A stretch of DNA of 64,000 nucleotides. It comes from Nocardia anaemiae NBRC 100462. Its GTDB lineage: Bacteria; Actinomycetota; Actinomycetes; Mycobacteriales; Mycobacteriaceae. Where the stretch lies: positions 1 to 64,000 of the forward strand of contig NZ_BDAZ01000019.1 in NCBI RefSeq assembly GCF_001612725.1. Direction: 5' to 3'. Positions 1-9,633 of the stretch are shown one piece after another (positions within the stretch are counted from its first letter, which is position 1; every line of letters begins with the position of its first letter). The position numbers and the translations under genes were made by a program. The notes beneath the pieces are model-generated. The model was not told the DNA's origin and did no database searches. It saw nothing but the letters and a program-made list of their open reading frames with translations.

Positions 1-2438
1 ACCGCCAGTTCGGCTTCGGCCGCGCTCAGTAGGCTGCGGGCCAGGTCGTAGCGTTGATCGATGGCGCGCCACGCGGATACCGCCCTGTACCAGGCGGCCG
101 GATCGCTCTCCCCGATCGCGGCGCAGACACCACGGTAGGCCGTGTCGACGGCGGTGGTCACCGGTAACTGGTCCGCGGTGGACGTGAGATCCGCGATCCG
201 GGCACCGGTCGCGACCAACGGCCACACCTCATGGTGGTGCGTGGTGAGATCGTCGGCCGCCAGCGTTTCGGCGACAATCTCGCGCGCACATCCGGTTTGT
301 CCGTCAGCGATCGCGATATCTGTTCGCACCGTACGCAATTGGAACTGGTACTGGCGCGCCCACGGTCCGTCGCTCAACAGTTCCGCAGCGGCGTCCGCAC
401 TGCTTGTTGCCGCAGCCGAAGAGCCCTGAGCCAGTGCGATTCTCGCGTGACAAAGCAGCAGCGCGGCCTTGCTCAACGGCGGCAGGTGTCCGGTGAGCGA
501 TTCATCGATGAGGCCGAGCGCCTCCGGCCAGCGTCCGAGCGCGGCCAACGCCTGGGCCCATTTCACCAATAGGATGGGCCCGGCATCGGCGAAACGGAAG
601 GTTTCGTGGGCGGCCCGCAATCCCTGCTGGATGGCCTCGATGGCCGCAGAGTATTCGCCCGCCGCGACCAGTGCCGCCGACTCCCACAGCACCACGGTCA
701 ATAACGTCTGCGGATCGTTCGCCGCAGCATGCGCCTGTTCGAAATACCGTACGGCGGAACCATTTCCGGCGACAGCCGCCAAACCCTGGTAGGCGTAGCC
801 GTGCGCGGCGAGCGCTGGGGTGCCGGTCTGTTCGGCAATCTCCACGGCGGCACGGGCGTCGCGCGCGGCCCCGTCGGCGTCACCGTTGAAGACGCGGGAG
901 GCGGCGAGTGCTGCGAGCACCTCGCCGCGCAGCACGTTCGGCGGCTGTGTGGGCAATAACTCCAATGCCCTGGTCAAGTCATCGACGGATCCGCCGCTGC
1001 TCTGATTCCGCAGACCCGCGCGGTAGTAGTACAGACGCGCCGCCCGCTCGGGTGCTTCCGAGACATCCAGCAGTTCCAGCGCCGCACCGGCGGCCGTCAC
1101 ACCGCGTTCGACGATGCCACCGTGAAAGCAGGCCTCGACGACGCGTTCCAGCACCGTGCGGCGATCGGCCCCGATCAGCGTGGCCGCGTCGGGCACTCGA
1201 TCCCACAGCTCCAGCACGCGGTCCAGTCGGCGTACGCGCTCGCCTTGTGCCCCTACATTGGCTGCACCCCAGGACGCCACGAGTGCGCGTGACAGATCGC
1301 CCGCGGCGTACGCGTGGTAGGCCAGCTCGCCCATCCGCTGGTCACCGGCCTGCATTGCATCTTCGGCGAGCAGCACCCGAGAGAGCTTGCTGTGCAAGCG
1401 CTTTCGCTCGACGGGCAGCATATCGTCATAGACGGCATCGCGAATCAGGCTGTGCCCGAACTCGTAGCCGGTCTCGGTGACGAGCAGTAACCGCTGGTCG
1501 GTCAGCTGGCGCAGGGCCAGGTGCAGCGCGTCGTCGGTCAGGTCTGTCGCGGATTCGAGTAGCGTGGCCCGCACCGTCGAACCTGCGGCCGCGGCGAGTC
1601 GCAAGAGCGCCTTGGCATCCTCGGGGAGCCCGGCTTGGTACCCGAGCAGCAGATCGGATAGATCGGCGGGCACGCGGTCGGGATCTTCCTGCAGCGCTCG
1701 TCCGAGTGCCTCGACGAAGAGCGGAATTCCCTTGCTGCGCTGAAAGACTCGGGCGGTCACCCCCGGCTCGGGTTCGCGGTTGAGCACCGCGGCGAGTTGA
1801 CGGCCCACCTCGTGTTTGGTCAGTGGCTCCGGATTCAACACGCGCACACCGGGATCGCGGCGCAGCCCGGTGACGAGCCGACGCAGCGGTTCCGAATCGG
1901 TGGGCCGGTAGGTGCCGATCAGCAGCAGATCGCGCTGGGTGAGATTCGCGATGAGGAAGGCCAACAGTTCGCGGCTCGAATCATCGGCCCAGTGCAGGTC
2001 CTCCAGGACGAGCACCACCGGATGCGCCAGTTGCTCGACCACCGCAAGGATCTCGCCGAACAACCGGATCGGATCGCTTTCGGGCTCGGCCGCACCGGTG
2101 CGCATTGCCAGCTCGGGCAGCCAGCGCGAGAGTGCGGGGCGTTCGACCGGAAGTAGCGCGGACAGCTCGTCCAGTCCGATCCGCCGCACCAGAGTGCGCA
2201 TGATCGTGACGAACGGCGCGAACGGCACCCCGCTCGCGCCGAACTCCGGACACCGGCCGGTCAGCACGAGCACATCCGCGCCGAGCCGCGAGGTGAATTC
2301 GCTGACCAGCCGCGATTTCCCGAGACCGGGCTCACTGGCGATCAGTACCGTATGCACCGACTCGTCCTCGTACGCCCGCTGGAGCGCGGCGACCTCTGCC
2401 GCTCGCCCGACAAAGGCCCCGAGAACGATCGACACCAC
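1..2438 (-). CDS. LAL-type ATP-binding transcriptional regulator (3' end cut off)
   Basis: The minus frame stays open from a GTG at 2438 (alternative GTG 2435) to base 1, so the C-terminus lies outside the window. The N-terminus holds an AAA/NTPase domain with a Walker A-like ASEPGLGKSRL at about residues 33-43, followed by helical, tetratricopeptide-like sequence rich in Ala and Leu. This is the layout of large ATP-binding LuxR-family regulators, whose helix-turn-helix sits at the extreme C-terminus. That part cannot be seen here, so the LuxR assignment is inferred. It is divergent from the epoxide hydrolase gene, which it might control. Confidence 0.75.
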   Translation of the reverse strand, partial: MVSIVLGAFVGRAAEVAALQRAYEDESVHTVLIASEPGLGKSRLVSEFTSRLGADVLVLTGRCPEFGASGVPFAPFVTIMRTLVRRIGLDELSALLPVERPALSRWLPELAMRTGAAEPESDPIRLFGEILAVVEQLAHPVVLVLEDLHWADDSSRELLAFLIANLTQRDLLLIGTYRPTDSEPLRRLVTGLRRDPGVRVLNPEPLTKHEVGRQLAAVLNREPEPGVTARVFQRSKGIPLFVEALGRALQEDPDRVPADLSDLLLGYQAGLPEDAKALLRLAAAAGSTVRATLLESATDLTDDALHLALRQLTDQRLLLVTETGYEFGHSLIRDAVYDDMLPVERKRLHSKLSRVLLAEDAMQAGDQRMGELAYHAYAAGDLSRALVASWGAANVGAQGERVRRLDRVLELWDRVPDAATLIGADRRTVLERVVEACFHGGIVERGVTAAGAALELLDVSEAPERAARLYYYRAGLRNQSSGGSVDDLTRALELLPTQPPNVLRGEVLAALAASRVFNGDADGAARDARAAVEIAEQTGTPALAAHGYAYQGLAAVAGNGSAVRYFEQAHAAANDPQTLLTVVLWESAALVAAGEYSAAIEAIQQGLRAAHETFRFADAGPILLVKWAQALAALGRWPEALGLIDESLTGHLPPLSKAALLLCHARIALAQGSSAAATSSADAAAELLSDGPWARQYQFQLRTVRTDIAIADGQTGCAREIVAETLAADDLTTHHHEVWPLVATGARIADLTSTADQLPVTTAVDTAYRGVCAAIGESDPAAWYRAVSAWRAIDQRYDLARSLLSAAEAELA

Positions 2439-2547
2439 GCGATCATGCCCGGCTGACGGGCACAGTGCCAACGTAAAGAGCCGCGGACCCGAAGATAACG
2501 AATTCTCGTGATTCGTCGGCACCCGTGTTACCAGCAGAGTCGATCCC

Positions 2548-3705
2548 ATGACGAACAACGACATCCACCCCTTCCACATCGAGATCCCGCAGGCCGCTAT
2601 CGACGATCTGCGCGAGCGGCTGGCCCGCACCCGCTGGATCGACGACCTGCCCGGCACCGGCTGGGAACGCGGCGTGCCCACCGCCTACCTGCGCGAGCTC
2701 GCCGGTTACTTGGCCGAGAAATTCGACTGGCGTGCGGTCGAGGCCGAGCTCAATGCATACCCGCAGTTCAGCACCACCATCGACGGGCAGGGCATGCACT
2801 TCCTGCACGTGCGCTCCGTCGAAGCCGATGCCACCCCGCTGCTGTTGCTGCACGGCTGGCCCGGGTCGGTGGTCGACTTCCTGGACCTGATCGAACCGCT
2901 CACCGATCCGAAGGCGCACGGTCACGCCGACGTGCCCGCCTTCCACCTGGTCATTCCGTCGCTGCCGGGCCACGGCTTCTCCGGTCCGATCACCGCGGCG
3001 GGCTGGCACGACGGCCGGGTCGCGGCGGCGCTGGCGGAGCTGATGGCTCGCCTCGGCTACGACCGGTACGGGGTGCACGGTGGCGACCACGGTGCGTTCC
3101 TGGCCCCGCGGCTGGCCCGTGTCGATGGCACGCATGTGTTGGGCGTGCACGTCAATGCGCTGGTCACCTTCCCAACCGGGGATCCGGCCGATATGGCCGC
3201 GCTCACCGCGGCCGAGCAGCAGCGGCTGGCACGCATGCAGAACTTCCAGAAGGACGGTTCGGCCTATATGAACCTCAACGGTTCGCGTCCGAACACCATC
3301 GCCCAGTTGCTGGCCGATTCACCGGCCGGGCAGCTCGGCTGGATCGTCGAGAAGTACAAGGAGTGGATCGACCAGTCGCGTGAGCTGCCGGAACAGGGCA
3401 TCGACCGCGATCGCATGCTGGCGAATGTGAGCATCTACTGGTTCACCGATACCGCCCGCAGCGTGGCCAACTTCTACTACGAGCGCTTCCACGATGCCGC
3501 GATGTTTGCACCCGCCGCGAAGGGCACCGTGCCCACCGGTGTCGCGGTCTTCAAGGACGGCGACTACGCGATCCGCCGCTTCGCGGAAAAGACGCACAAC
3601 ATCACCCACTGGTCGGAGTTCTACTCCGGCGGCCATTTTCCGGCGCTCGAGGTCCCCGACTTGCTCATCGGCGATATCCGCGAGTTCTTCCGCACTATCG
3701 GCTGA
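2548..3705 (+). CDS. Epoxide hydrolase (EHN / alpha-beta hydrolase family)
   Basis: 385 residues, the usual length for bacterial and microsomal-type epoxide hydrolases. The first ~110 residues match the EHN lid domain (start [18 protein letters not shown]). The hydrolase core has an oxyanion motif HGWPGS (102-107), the nucleophile motif GGDHG with Asp180, and a late GGHFPALE with the probable catalytic His near 363. The enzyme would open epoxides to diols in the cytoplasm. It is divergent from the LAL-type regulator and followed 58 bp later by a MerR gene. Substrate cannot be told from sequence. Confidence 0.88.
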   Translation: MTNNDIHPFHIEIPQAAIDDLRERLARTRWIDDLPGTGWERGVPTAYLRELAGYLAEKFDWRAVEAELNAYPQFSTTIDGQGMHFLHVRSVEADATPLLLLHGWPGSVVDFLDLIEPLTDPKAHGHADVPAFHLVIPSLPGHGFSGPITAAGWHDGRVAAALAELMARLGYDRYGVHGGDHGAFLAPRLARVDGTHVLGVHVNALVTFPTGDPADMAALTAAEQQRLARMQNFQKDGSAYMNLNGSRPNTIAQLLADSPAGQLGWIVEKYKEWIDQSRELPEQGIDRDRMLANVSIYWFTDTARSVANFYYERFHDAAMFAPAAKGTVPTGVAVFKDGDYAIRRFAEKTHNITHWSEFYSGGHFPALEVPDLLIGDIREFFRTIG

Positions 3706-3730
3706 CCCGTAGCATCACGCCGGGATTTGC

Positions 3731-3749
3731 GTCTCCACCAAGTGGAGAC
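3731..3749. promoter_or_regulatory. MerR-type operator upstream of the MerR gene
   Basis: A perfect inverted repeat GTCTCCAC-CAA-GTGGAGAC (8-bp arms, 3-nt centre) ends 14 nt before the MerR start codon. MerR regulators usually bind such dyads in the spacer between -35 and -10 and often control their own gene. It is the only strong dyad in this intergenic region. Autoregulation is inferred. Confidence 0.6.
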
Positions 3750-3763
3750 AGGAGGGTAGCGGT

Positions 3764-4693
3764 ATGGACGGCGACACGCTCTATCCGATCGGCACCATGG
3801 CCGAACGGACCGGCCTCTCGGTCAAGACCATCCGGTTCTACGCCGATACCGGTGTCGTGCCGCCGACCAGCCACAGCCCCGCCGGTTATCGGCTCTACGA
3901 CGACGACGCACTCGCCCGCCTGCAACTGGTGCGAACCCTGCGCGAACTCGGCATCGACCTGCCCGCCATCCGACAGGTGCTCGACCGCAAGCTGACGGTG
4001 CCCGAGGTCGCGGCCGCACATGCCGACGCACTGGAGTTCCAGATCAGCACACTTCGAGTGCGGCGCACGGTGTTACGAGCGATAGCCGAGCGGGGCCCGA
4101 CTCCCGAGGAGATGGAACTCATGCACAAGCTCGTCGAACTCTCCGACGCCGAAAAGCGCCGCCTCATCACGGAATTCATCGAGAACACCTTCGGCGGCAT
4201 CGATGCCAACCCGGAATTCGTCGACCTCATCCGCTCGGCGATGCCGGAACTGCCCGACGATCCGGAACCCACCCAGGTGCGGGCCTGGGTGGAATTGGCC
4301 GAACTCACCCGGGATCCTGATTTCCGCGCATCGGTGCGCCGCATGGCCGAGTACCAGGCCGCGCAGCGCGCCGAAGGCGATACCACCGGCCTGCACCATG
4401 AGCTGACCGAACTCGTGCGCGAACGAGTCGGCCGGGCGCTGGCGGCCGGAACAGCACCGTCGTCGGCTGCGGCTCGACCCATCGTCGACGAGCTGGCCGC
4501 GGCATACGCGTCGACATTCAGTCGGCCTGATGACGCAGAATTACGGAACTGGTTGCTGACCCGCCTCGATGTCGCGGGAGATCCACGCGCCGAACGCTAT
4601 TGGCAACTTCTCTCGATCATCAACGGCTGGCCGGTCCCGCCGACCTTGGGACCGGTGTTCGAGTGGTTCGGTGCCGCATTGCGGGCGAACTAG
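3764..4693 (+). CDS. MerR-family transcriptional regulator
   Basis: 309 residues. A MerR winged-helix DNA-binding domain occupies residues ~6-75 (IGTMAERTGLSVKTIRFYADTG, then SPAGYRLYDDDALARLQLVR), followed by a short coiled linker and a ~180-residue helical effector domain beginning near VELSDAEKRRLI. There is no Cys cluster typical of metal sensors, so a small-molecule or stress ligand is more likely. An operator-like dyad lies directly upstream. Its TAG stop overlaps the stop of convergent cysN/C within CTAG at 4690-4693, leaving no intergenic space. Confidence 0.85.
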   Translation: MDGDTLYPIGTMAERTGLSVKTIRFYADTGVVPPTSHSPAGYRLYDDDALARLQLVRTLRELGIDLPAIRQVLDRKLTVPEVAAAHADALEFQISTLRVRRTVLRAIAERGPTPEEMELMHKLVELSDAEKRRLITEFIENTFGGIDANPEFVDLIRSAMPELPDDPEPTQVRAWVELAELTRDPDFRASVRRMAEYQAAQRAEGDTTGLHHELTELVRERVGRALAAGTAPSSAAARPIVDELAAAYASTFSRPDDAELRNWLLTRLDVAGDPRAERYWQLLSIINGWPVPPTLGPVFEWFGAALRAN

Positions 4694-6528
4694 TCCAGAT
4701 CCGCCAGCTTGGCAAGAATGGCCGCGGCCATGGCTGTCGGATCGCCGTCCGCGGGGCGCAGCACCAGGTCGGCTCGGGTGGGCGCCTCGTAGGGATCGTC
4801 GATGCCGGTGAAACCGCGGATTTCACCCGCACGGGCCTTGGCGTACATGCCCTTGGGGTCGCGGGCTTCGCAGACCTCGAGCGGCGTATCCACGAAGATC
4901 TCGACGAAGGGGATGCCCGCGGCCTCGTGCACGGCACGGACCTTATTGCGATCGGCGGCGTAGGGACTGATCAGTGAAACCACCGCGACCACACCGGCTT
5001 CGGCGAACAGTCGAGCCACCTCGCCGACGCGACGGATATTTTCGACGCGATCGGCGGCGCCGAAGCCGAGATCGGCATTGAGGCCGTGGCGCAGGTTGTC
5101 ACCGTCGAGCAGGAAGGCCGGACGGCCCGCCGCGACCAGGCGCCGCTCCAATTCCACTGCGACAGAGGACTTTCCGGAGCCGGACAGGCCGGTCAGCCAG
5201 ACGGTCAGTCCCGCGGTGGGGCGCTCGTCGCGGCCGACGGCGGTGGCGTGCCAGACGACGCGGGAGGAGGGCAGGGTCGGTCCGGTGATCATGCCCGCGG
5301 CGACGGTGTTGTTGGTGGTGTCGTCGACCAGGATGAAGCTGCCGGTGGTGCGGTTGCGGCGGTACGGATCGAACAACAGGGGCTGGCGGGTGCGCAGCTG
5401 GATGCGCCCGATCTCGTTGAGCGACAGCGAATTAGCGCTCTCGTCTCGGTGCAGGGTATTGACGTCGAGCCGGTAGTCCAGGCTGCGCACCTCGGCGGTC
5501 GCGGTGCGGGTGGTGTGCCGGATGGTGTAGGTGGCGCCGGGGGTGAGTTCGGAATCATCGGCGAACCAGCACACCATCGCGTCCAGATCGCGTCCGACAT
5601 GCGGCCGGTTCGCGGGACGGCAGATCAGATCGCCACGGGAGACGTCGAGTTGGTCGGCGAGCTGAATGGTAACCGCCTGCGGCGGAAAGGCTTCCGCGAT
5701 CGGCGTCCCCCCTGGACCCCAGATCGCCTCGACCGTGGTGGTGAATCCGGAAGGCAGCACCGCGACCTCGTCGCCCGGCTTGAAGACGCCACCGGACACG
5801 GTACCGGCGTAACCACGGAAATCCTCTGCGTGCCTGCGGGTTACGTATTGCACCGGGAATCGCGCATCGATGAGATTGCGGTCGGAGGCGATATGCACCT
5901 CCTCGAGATGGTGCAGCAGGGGCGAGCCCTCATACCAGGGCATGCTCGCGCCGCGGTGCACGATATTGTCGCCGTGCAGCGCCGACATCGGGATGAAGGA
6001 CAGATCGGCGACGTCGAGTTTCGTTGCGAAGCCGACGAATTCCTCCTTGATCTCCTCGAACCGGTCCTGCGACCACCCGGCCAGATCCATCTTGTTCACA
6101 CACAGCACCAGGTGCGGGATGCCGAGCAGGCTGGCCAGGAAGGCATGCCGCCGAGTCTGTTCCACGACGCCCTTGCGCGCGTCCACCAGGATCAGCGCGA
6201 GATCGGCGGTGGAGGCGCCGGTGACCATATTGCGCGTGTACTGAATGTGGCCGGGGGTATCGGCGATGATGAATTTGCGCCGAGGCGTGGCGAAGTAGCG
6301 GTGCGCCACATCGATGGTGATGCCCTGTTCGCGTTCGGCGCGCAGCCCATCGGTGAGCAGCGCCAGATCCGGATAGTCGTCGCCGCGTGCCTTACTGGTC
6401 CGCTCCACCGCGGCGAGCTGATCGGTGAAAATCGTCTTGGAGTCGAACAGCAGACGGCCGATCAGTGTCGACTTTCCGTCGTCGACGCTGCCCGCGGTGG
6501 CCAGGCGCAACAGGGTGGTGGTCGTCAT
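4690..6528 (-). CDS. cysNC: Bifunctional sulfate adenylyltransferase large subunit / APS kinase (CysN-CysC fusion)
   Basis: 612 residues with two enzymes in one chain. The N-terminal GTPase domain has GSVDDGKST (13-21), AEREQGITIDVAHRYF, DTPGHIQYTRNM and NKMDLAG; it couples GTP hydrolysis to APS formation by CysD. The C-terminal ~170 residues are APS kinase, with the P-loop GLSGSGKSS and DGDNLRHGLN, making PAPS. The fusion is the usual form in mycobacteria and Nocardia. It overlaps cysD by one base (TGATG), so the two are co-translated. The PAPS product is the donor for the sulfotransferase at 10413-11582. Confidence 0.97.
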   Translation of the reverse strand: MTTTTLLRLATAGSVDDGKSTLIGRLLFDSKTIFTDQLAAVERTSKARGDDYPDLALLTDGLRAEREQGITIDVAHRYFATPRRKFIIADTPGHIQYTRNMVTGASTADLALILVDARKGVVEQTRRHAFLASLLGIPHLVLCVNKMDLAGWSQDRFEEIKEEFVGFATKLDVADLSFIPMSALHGDNIVHRGASMPWYEGSPLLHHLEEVHIASDRNLIDARFPVQYVTRRHAEDFRGYAGTVSGGVFKPGDEVAVLPSGFTTTVEAIWGPGGTPIAEAFPPQAVTIQLADQLDVSRGDLICRPANRPHVGRDLDAMVCWFADDSELTPGATYTIRHTTRTATAEVRSLDYRLDVNTLHRDESANSLSLNEIGRIQLRTRQPLLFDPYRRNRTTGSFILVDDTTNNTVAAGMITGPTLPSSRVVWHATAVGRDERPTAGLTVWLTGLSGSGKSSVAVELERRLVAAGRPAFLLDGDNLRHGLNADLGFGAADRVENIRRVGEVARLFAEAGVVAVVSLISPYAADRNKVRAVHEAAGIPFVEIFVDTPLEVCEARDPKGMYAKARAGEIRGFTGIDDPYEAPTRADLVLRPADGDPTAMAAAILAKLADLD

Positions 6529-7460
6529 CAGAAATACCCTTCGCGTTTGCGGTCTTCCATGCCTGCCTCGGAAATACGGTCATCGGCGCGGGTGGCGCCG
6601 CGCTCGGTGATCCGGGTTGCGGCGACTTCGGCGACCACATCCGCCGGGGTCGCCGCGGTCGATTCGACACAGCCGGTGCAGGTGGCATCGCCGACCGTCC
6701 GGAATCGCACCGTGCTGTCATACGGCTGCTCGCCGTCGAGCAGGGTGAGAAACCGGGTGTGCGCCAACAACATTCCGTCGCGCTGCACCACCTTTCGGCG
6801 GTGCGCGTAGTACAGCGGCGGCAGCTCGATGCCCTCGGCGGCGATGTAATGCCAGATATCGAGCTCGGTCCAGTTGGACAGCGGGAATACCCGGATGTGT
6901 TCGCCTTTACTGTGCCGACCGTTGTAGAGATTCCACAGTTCCGGTCGCTGATTGCGCGGATCCCACTGCCCGTATTCGTCACGGAAGCTGAATACGCGCT
7001 CCTTGGCGCGTGCCTTCTCCTCGTCCCGGCGCGCGCCGCCGAATACCGCGTCATATCCGCCCTCGCGGATCGAGCGCAGCAAAGTGGCTGTCTGCAAACG
7101 GTTTCGGGAGGCGCGCGGTCCGGTCTCCTCCTTCACCCGCCCCGCGTCGATATCGTCCTGCACGCTGCCGACCACCAGACGTAAGCCGAGCCGCTCGACG
7201 GTGCGGTCGCGGTATTCGATGACCTCGTCGAAATTGTGTCCGGTATCGATATGCAGCACCGGGAACGGCAGCGGTGCGGGCCAGAAGGCCTTTGCCGCGA
7301 GGTGCAGCATGACCACCGAATCCTTGCCGCCGGAGAACAGCAGCACCGGCCGTTCGAAGGTCGCGGCGACTTCCCGGAATATATGTGCCGACTCGGCCTC
7401 GAGCGCCTCGAGATGAGGCAGCTCGTAGGTGCTCGCCGTCGACTTCGCGTACTGGCTCAC
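6528..7460 (-). CDS. cysD: Sulfate adenylyltransferase small subunit (ATP sulfurylase)
   Basis: 310 residues starting at GTG 7460 (SQYAKSTASTYELPHLEALE). It has the PP-loop motif SGGKDSVVMLHLA, the HIDTGHNFDEV region and the C-terminal LGYF-like tail (REGYF) of CysD proteins. With CysN/C it forms adenylylsulfate from sulfate and ATP. The IclR gene ends 32 bp upstream on the same strand, so IclR-cysD-cysN/C could be one transcript. A KstR-like box lies 11 bp before the start codon, which is unusual for an assimilatory sulfate gene. Confidence 0.97.
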   Translation of the reverse strand: MSQYAKSTASTYELPHLEALEAESAHIFREVAATFERPVLLFSGGKDSVVMLHLAAKAFWPAPLPFPVLHIDTGHNFDEVIEYRDRTVERLGLRLVVGSVQDDIDAGRVKEETGPRASRNRLQTATLLRSIREGGYDAVFGGARRDEEKARAKERVFSFRDEYGQWDPRNQRPELWNLYNGRHSKGEHIRVFPLSNWTELDIWHYIAAEGIELPPLYYAHRRKVVQRDGMLLAHTRFLTLLDGEQPYDSTVRFRTVGDATCTGCVESTAATPADVVAEVAATRITERGATRADDRISEAGMEDRKREGYF

Positions 7461-7470
7461 GCCCCAAAAC

Positions 7471-7484
7471 TAGAACACGTTTCG
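7471..7484. promoter_or_regulatory. KstR-like box in front of cysD
   Basis: TAGAACACGTTTCG agrees with seven of the eight fixed positions of the KstR consensus TnnAACnnGTTnnA (the last A is G). It lies between the IclR stop and the cysD start. The match to the flanking pattern ctagaacacgtt of known KstR sites makes it credible; binding is inferred. Confidence 0.45.
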
Positions 7485-7492
7485 GTCATTGG

Positions 7493-8380
7493 TCAATGGG
7501 TGGAAACCGGCTTGTGACCCCCGGATTCGGCGGTCACCCGATCCGCGGCGGCCACGAGTGCCGTTCCGCGACGGTCGATCTCGGCGCCGGTGATGGAAGC
7601 TCCGACGTACATCGTCAGCACCATGTTCTGCCTGCCGTCGCCGCCGTAGGTGGGTGCGGCGAGCAGGCTGACCGGATGTTCTTTGCGCGGGCGCAGATCG
7701 GTGCCGAGATAGACCCGCTCGCCGAGGCTGGTCACCAGTTCGCCGACGAGTTCGCGCACTTCATTGGGCAGATCGCTGGCCGCGACCCCGGCCAGCAGAG
7801 CGTACAGCCGCCGACCGGCCGCGGTCAGGCTTTCGACCAGGTAGCCGCGCTCACGACACTCCGCCACGATCCGGCGCAGCCTGGCCTCGTCCTGGCGCAG
7901 CGGCACCGTCGGCGGCTTGCGCAACCAGGCGTCGAAGGCCGCGTCGGTATCCCAGAGCACGTACATCAGACCGACCGGCGGCGCGAAATGGTAGGCCGCA
8001 CCCACCTTGACCAGGCCGGGACCGGTGCTCTCCAGCACCATGATCTGCTCACCGACCACGGCAGAGGCGGTACAGGTGGTGCGGTAGAGGGCCGTGAGTT
8101 TCTCCAGTTCGGCGCGCGCGATGCTGGCGATGGCGAAGCTGTCCTGCGCGACCCGGCCTGCTGCGATAAGCGCAGGTCCGAGGCCGTAGGTGCGGGTGTT
8201 CGGGTCACGCATGAGATAGCCGCCCGCGGTCAGTTCGGTGAGGATGCCCAGGCAGGTCGGCTTGGCCAGGTCGAGTTCGCGGGCCAGTTCGGAGAGTCCG
8301 AAGCGCTTGCCGCGCCGCTCGACGAAGAAATCCAGCACTTGGACCACCCGTGCCGTCGGGGCGGATCTGCGGGCAACCAT
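7493..8380 (-). CDS. IclR-family transcriptional regulator
   Basis: 295 residues from ATG 8380 (an in-frame TTG at 8386 is possible). Residues ~1-75 form a winged helix-turn-helix (FGLSELARELDLAKPTCLGILTELTAG read in pieces), followed by a GAF-like IclR effector domain with the family pattern of small-molecule sensors. It is divergent from the DUF1214-SDR-sulfotransferase operon and directly upstream of cysD-cysN/C, so it may control either side, with a KstR-like box as a second input. The ligand is unknown. Confidence 0.88.
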   Translation of the reverse strand: MVARRSAPTARVVQVLDFFVERRGKRFGLSELARELDLAKPTCLGILTELTAGGYLMRDPNTRTYGLGPALIAAGRVAQDSFAIASIARAELEKLTALYRTTCTASAVVGEQIMVLESTGPGLVKVGAAYHFAPPVGLMYVLWDTDAAFDAWLRKPPTVPLRQDEARLRRIVAECRERGYLVESLTAAGRRLYALLAGVAASDLPNEVRELVGELVTSLGERVYLGTDLRPRKEHPVSLLAAPTYGGDGRQNMVLTMYVGASITGAEIDRRGTALVAAADRVTAESGGHKPVSTH

Positions 8381-8390
8381 GGACAACTCC

Positions 8391-8404
8391 TAGAACAGGT
8401 TCTA
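8391..8404. promoter_or_regulatory. KstR box in the divergent IclR / DUF1214 promoter
   Basis: TAGAACAGGTTCTA is a perfect palindrome and fits all eight fixed positions of the KstR motif TnnAACnnGTTnnA. It sits in the short gap between the IclR start (8380) and the DUF1214 start (8422), so one bound repressor could close both promoters. KstR represses sterol and cholesterol catabolism genes in mycobacteria and Rhodococcus. A KstR gene is not in this window. Confidence 0.7.
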
Positions 8405-8421
8405 ATCTTGCTCATATCGAA

Positions 8422-9633
8422 ATGTACCAGAGCGGTACATATTTGGAACAGCTACTTCGGAGAAGCCTCTTGCTGACACAGCCGTTCGCGGAAGCCATCG
8501 CCGCCGCCGAGGAAATCATCACCGGCGCACCGCATATTCGGACCGAACAGGATCTCGTCGAGGGCTACGACTACCTCGCGGGCAGTATTCGCGCCTCCAT
8601 CCAGATGGCGTGGGCCTTCGAACGGGACTTTCCGTTCTTCGTCATGTCCACCGGGCCGTACACCAAGATGGGTCTGGACAATCCGGACACCCTCTACTTC
8701 CACTCATATCTGCGCCCCGACGCCGAGTACGTGGTGACCGGAACCCGCGGCACCACCCGTGACCTCAGCTTCCAGGTGCTCAACGGCAACTACTCGCCGG
8801 TGGACGTCCCCGACAGCGAGACCGCCTTCGATGCCCGCGCCCTCGATATCGCGGCCGACGGGTCCTACGAGCTCCGTCTCGGCCCCGGTGCGGCGCGCCC
8901 TGGCTATGTCCATCTCGCGCCCGACTCCGCGATGCTCGTGGTGCGCGAGGTCTACAGCGACTGGGCCACCGAGAAGCCGGGCACGATTCGCATCCAGCGG
9001 GTGGATACGATCGGCGACGCTCCGCCGCCGCTGACCAAGGACCTGATGAGCAAGCGATATGAGATCGCCGGGAAGATGCTGGTCTCGCGGCTGAATACCT
9101 TCCTGGCGTTCCCGAAGTGGTTCTATCTGAACCTGCCGGTCAATACGATGACCGAGCCGCGCTCCACCCCGGGCGGACTCACCACCCAGTTCTCCTCCGT
9201 CGGTCACTACGAACTCGACGATGATCAAGCGATGATCCTCACGGTGCCGAAATCGGATGCGCCGTACCAGGGTTTCCAACTCGGCAGCATGTGGTACCTG
9301 TCGCTTGACTACATCAACCACCAGACCAGCCTCACCGCCGATCAGGCGCGCGTGGATCCGGACGGGATGATCCGGCTCGTGATCAGCGAGCGCGATCCCG
9401 GATTGGCCAACTGGATCGAGCGCACCGGGCATGCGCGCGGGTACCTGCAGTTCCGCTGGCAGCAGCTGTCGCGGGATCTGAAGCCCGAGGACGGGCCGAC
9501 GGTGGAGGTGGTGTCGGTCACCGAATTGCCCGAGCGACTGCCCTACTACCAGGAGGCTCGGGTCACGCCCGAGCAATGGAAGGCGCGGATCGCGGCGCGT
9601 CAGGTTGCCGTGGCGGAAAGGATGCTCGGCTGA
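8422..9633 (+). CDS. DUF1214-domain protein (Rv3531c-like)
   Basis: 403 residues from ATG 8422; a TTG at 8470 with GGAG just upstream is an alternative start. No catalytic motif is recognisable. The protein is rich in beta-strand-like segments (GSYELRLGPG, GTIRIQRVDT, RGYLQFRWQQLS) as in DUF1214/DUF1254 proteins. It is first of a three-gene operon with an SDR and a sulfotransferase-like protein, the order I recall for Rv3531c-Rv3530c-Rv3529c in the M. tuberculosis cholesterol region. A perfect KstR box lies 18 bp upstream. Biochemical role unknown. Confidence 0.75.
   Translation: MYQSGTYLEQLLRRSLLLTQPFAEAIAAAEEIITGAPHIRTEQDLVEGYDYLAGSIRASIQMAWAFERDFPFFVMSTGPYTKMGLDNPDTLYFHSYLRPDAEYVVTGTRGTTRDLSFQVLNGNYSPVDVPDSETAFDARALDIAADGSYELRLGPGAARPGYVHLAPDSAMLVVREVYSDWATEKPGTIRIQRVDTIGDAPPPLTKDLMSKRYEIAGKMLVSRLNTFLAFPKWFYLNLPVNTMTEPRSTPGGLTTQFSSVGHYELDDDQAMILTVPKSDAPYQGFQLGSMWYLSLDYINHQTSLTADQARVDPDGMIRLVISERDPGLANWIERTGHARGYLQFRWQQLSRDLKPEDGPTVEVVSVTELPERLPYYQEARVTPEQWKARIAARQVAVAERMLG

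Noticed and set aside
5086..6810. A 574-residue plus-strand frame over cysN/C and cysD
   Set aside because: Complement of well-recognised coding sequence; no motif or ribosome site.
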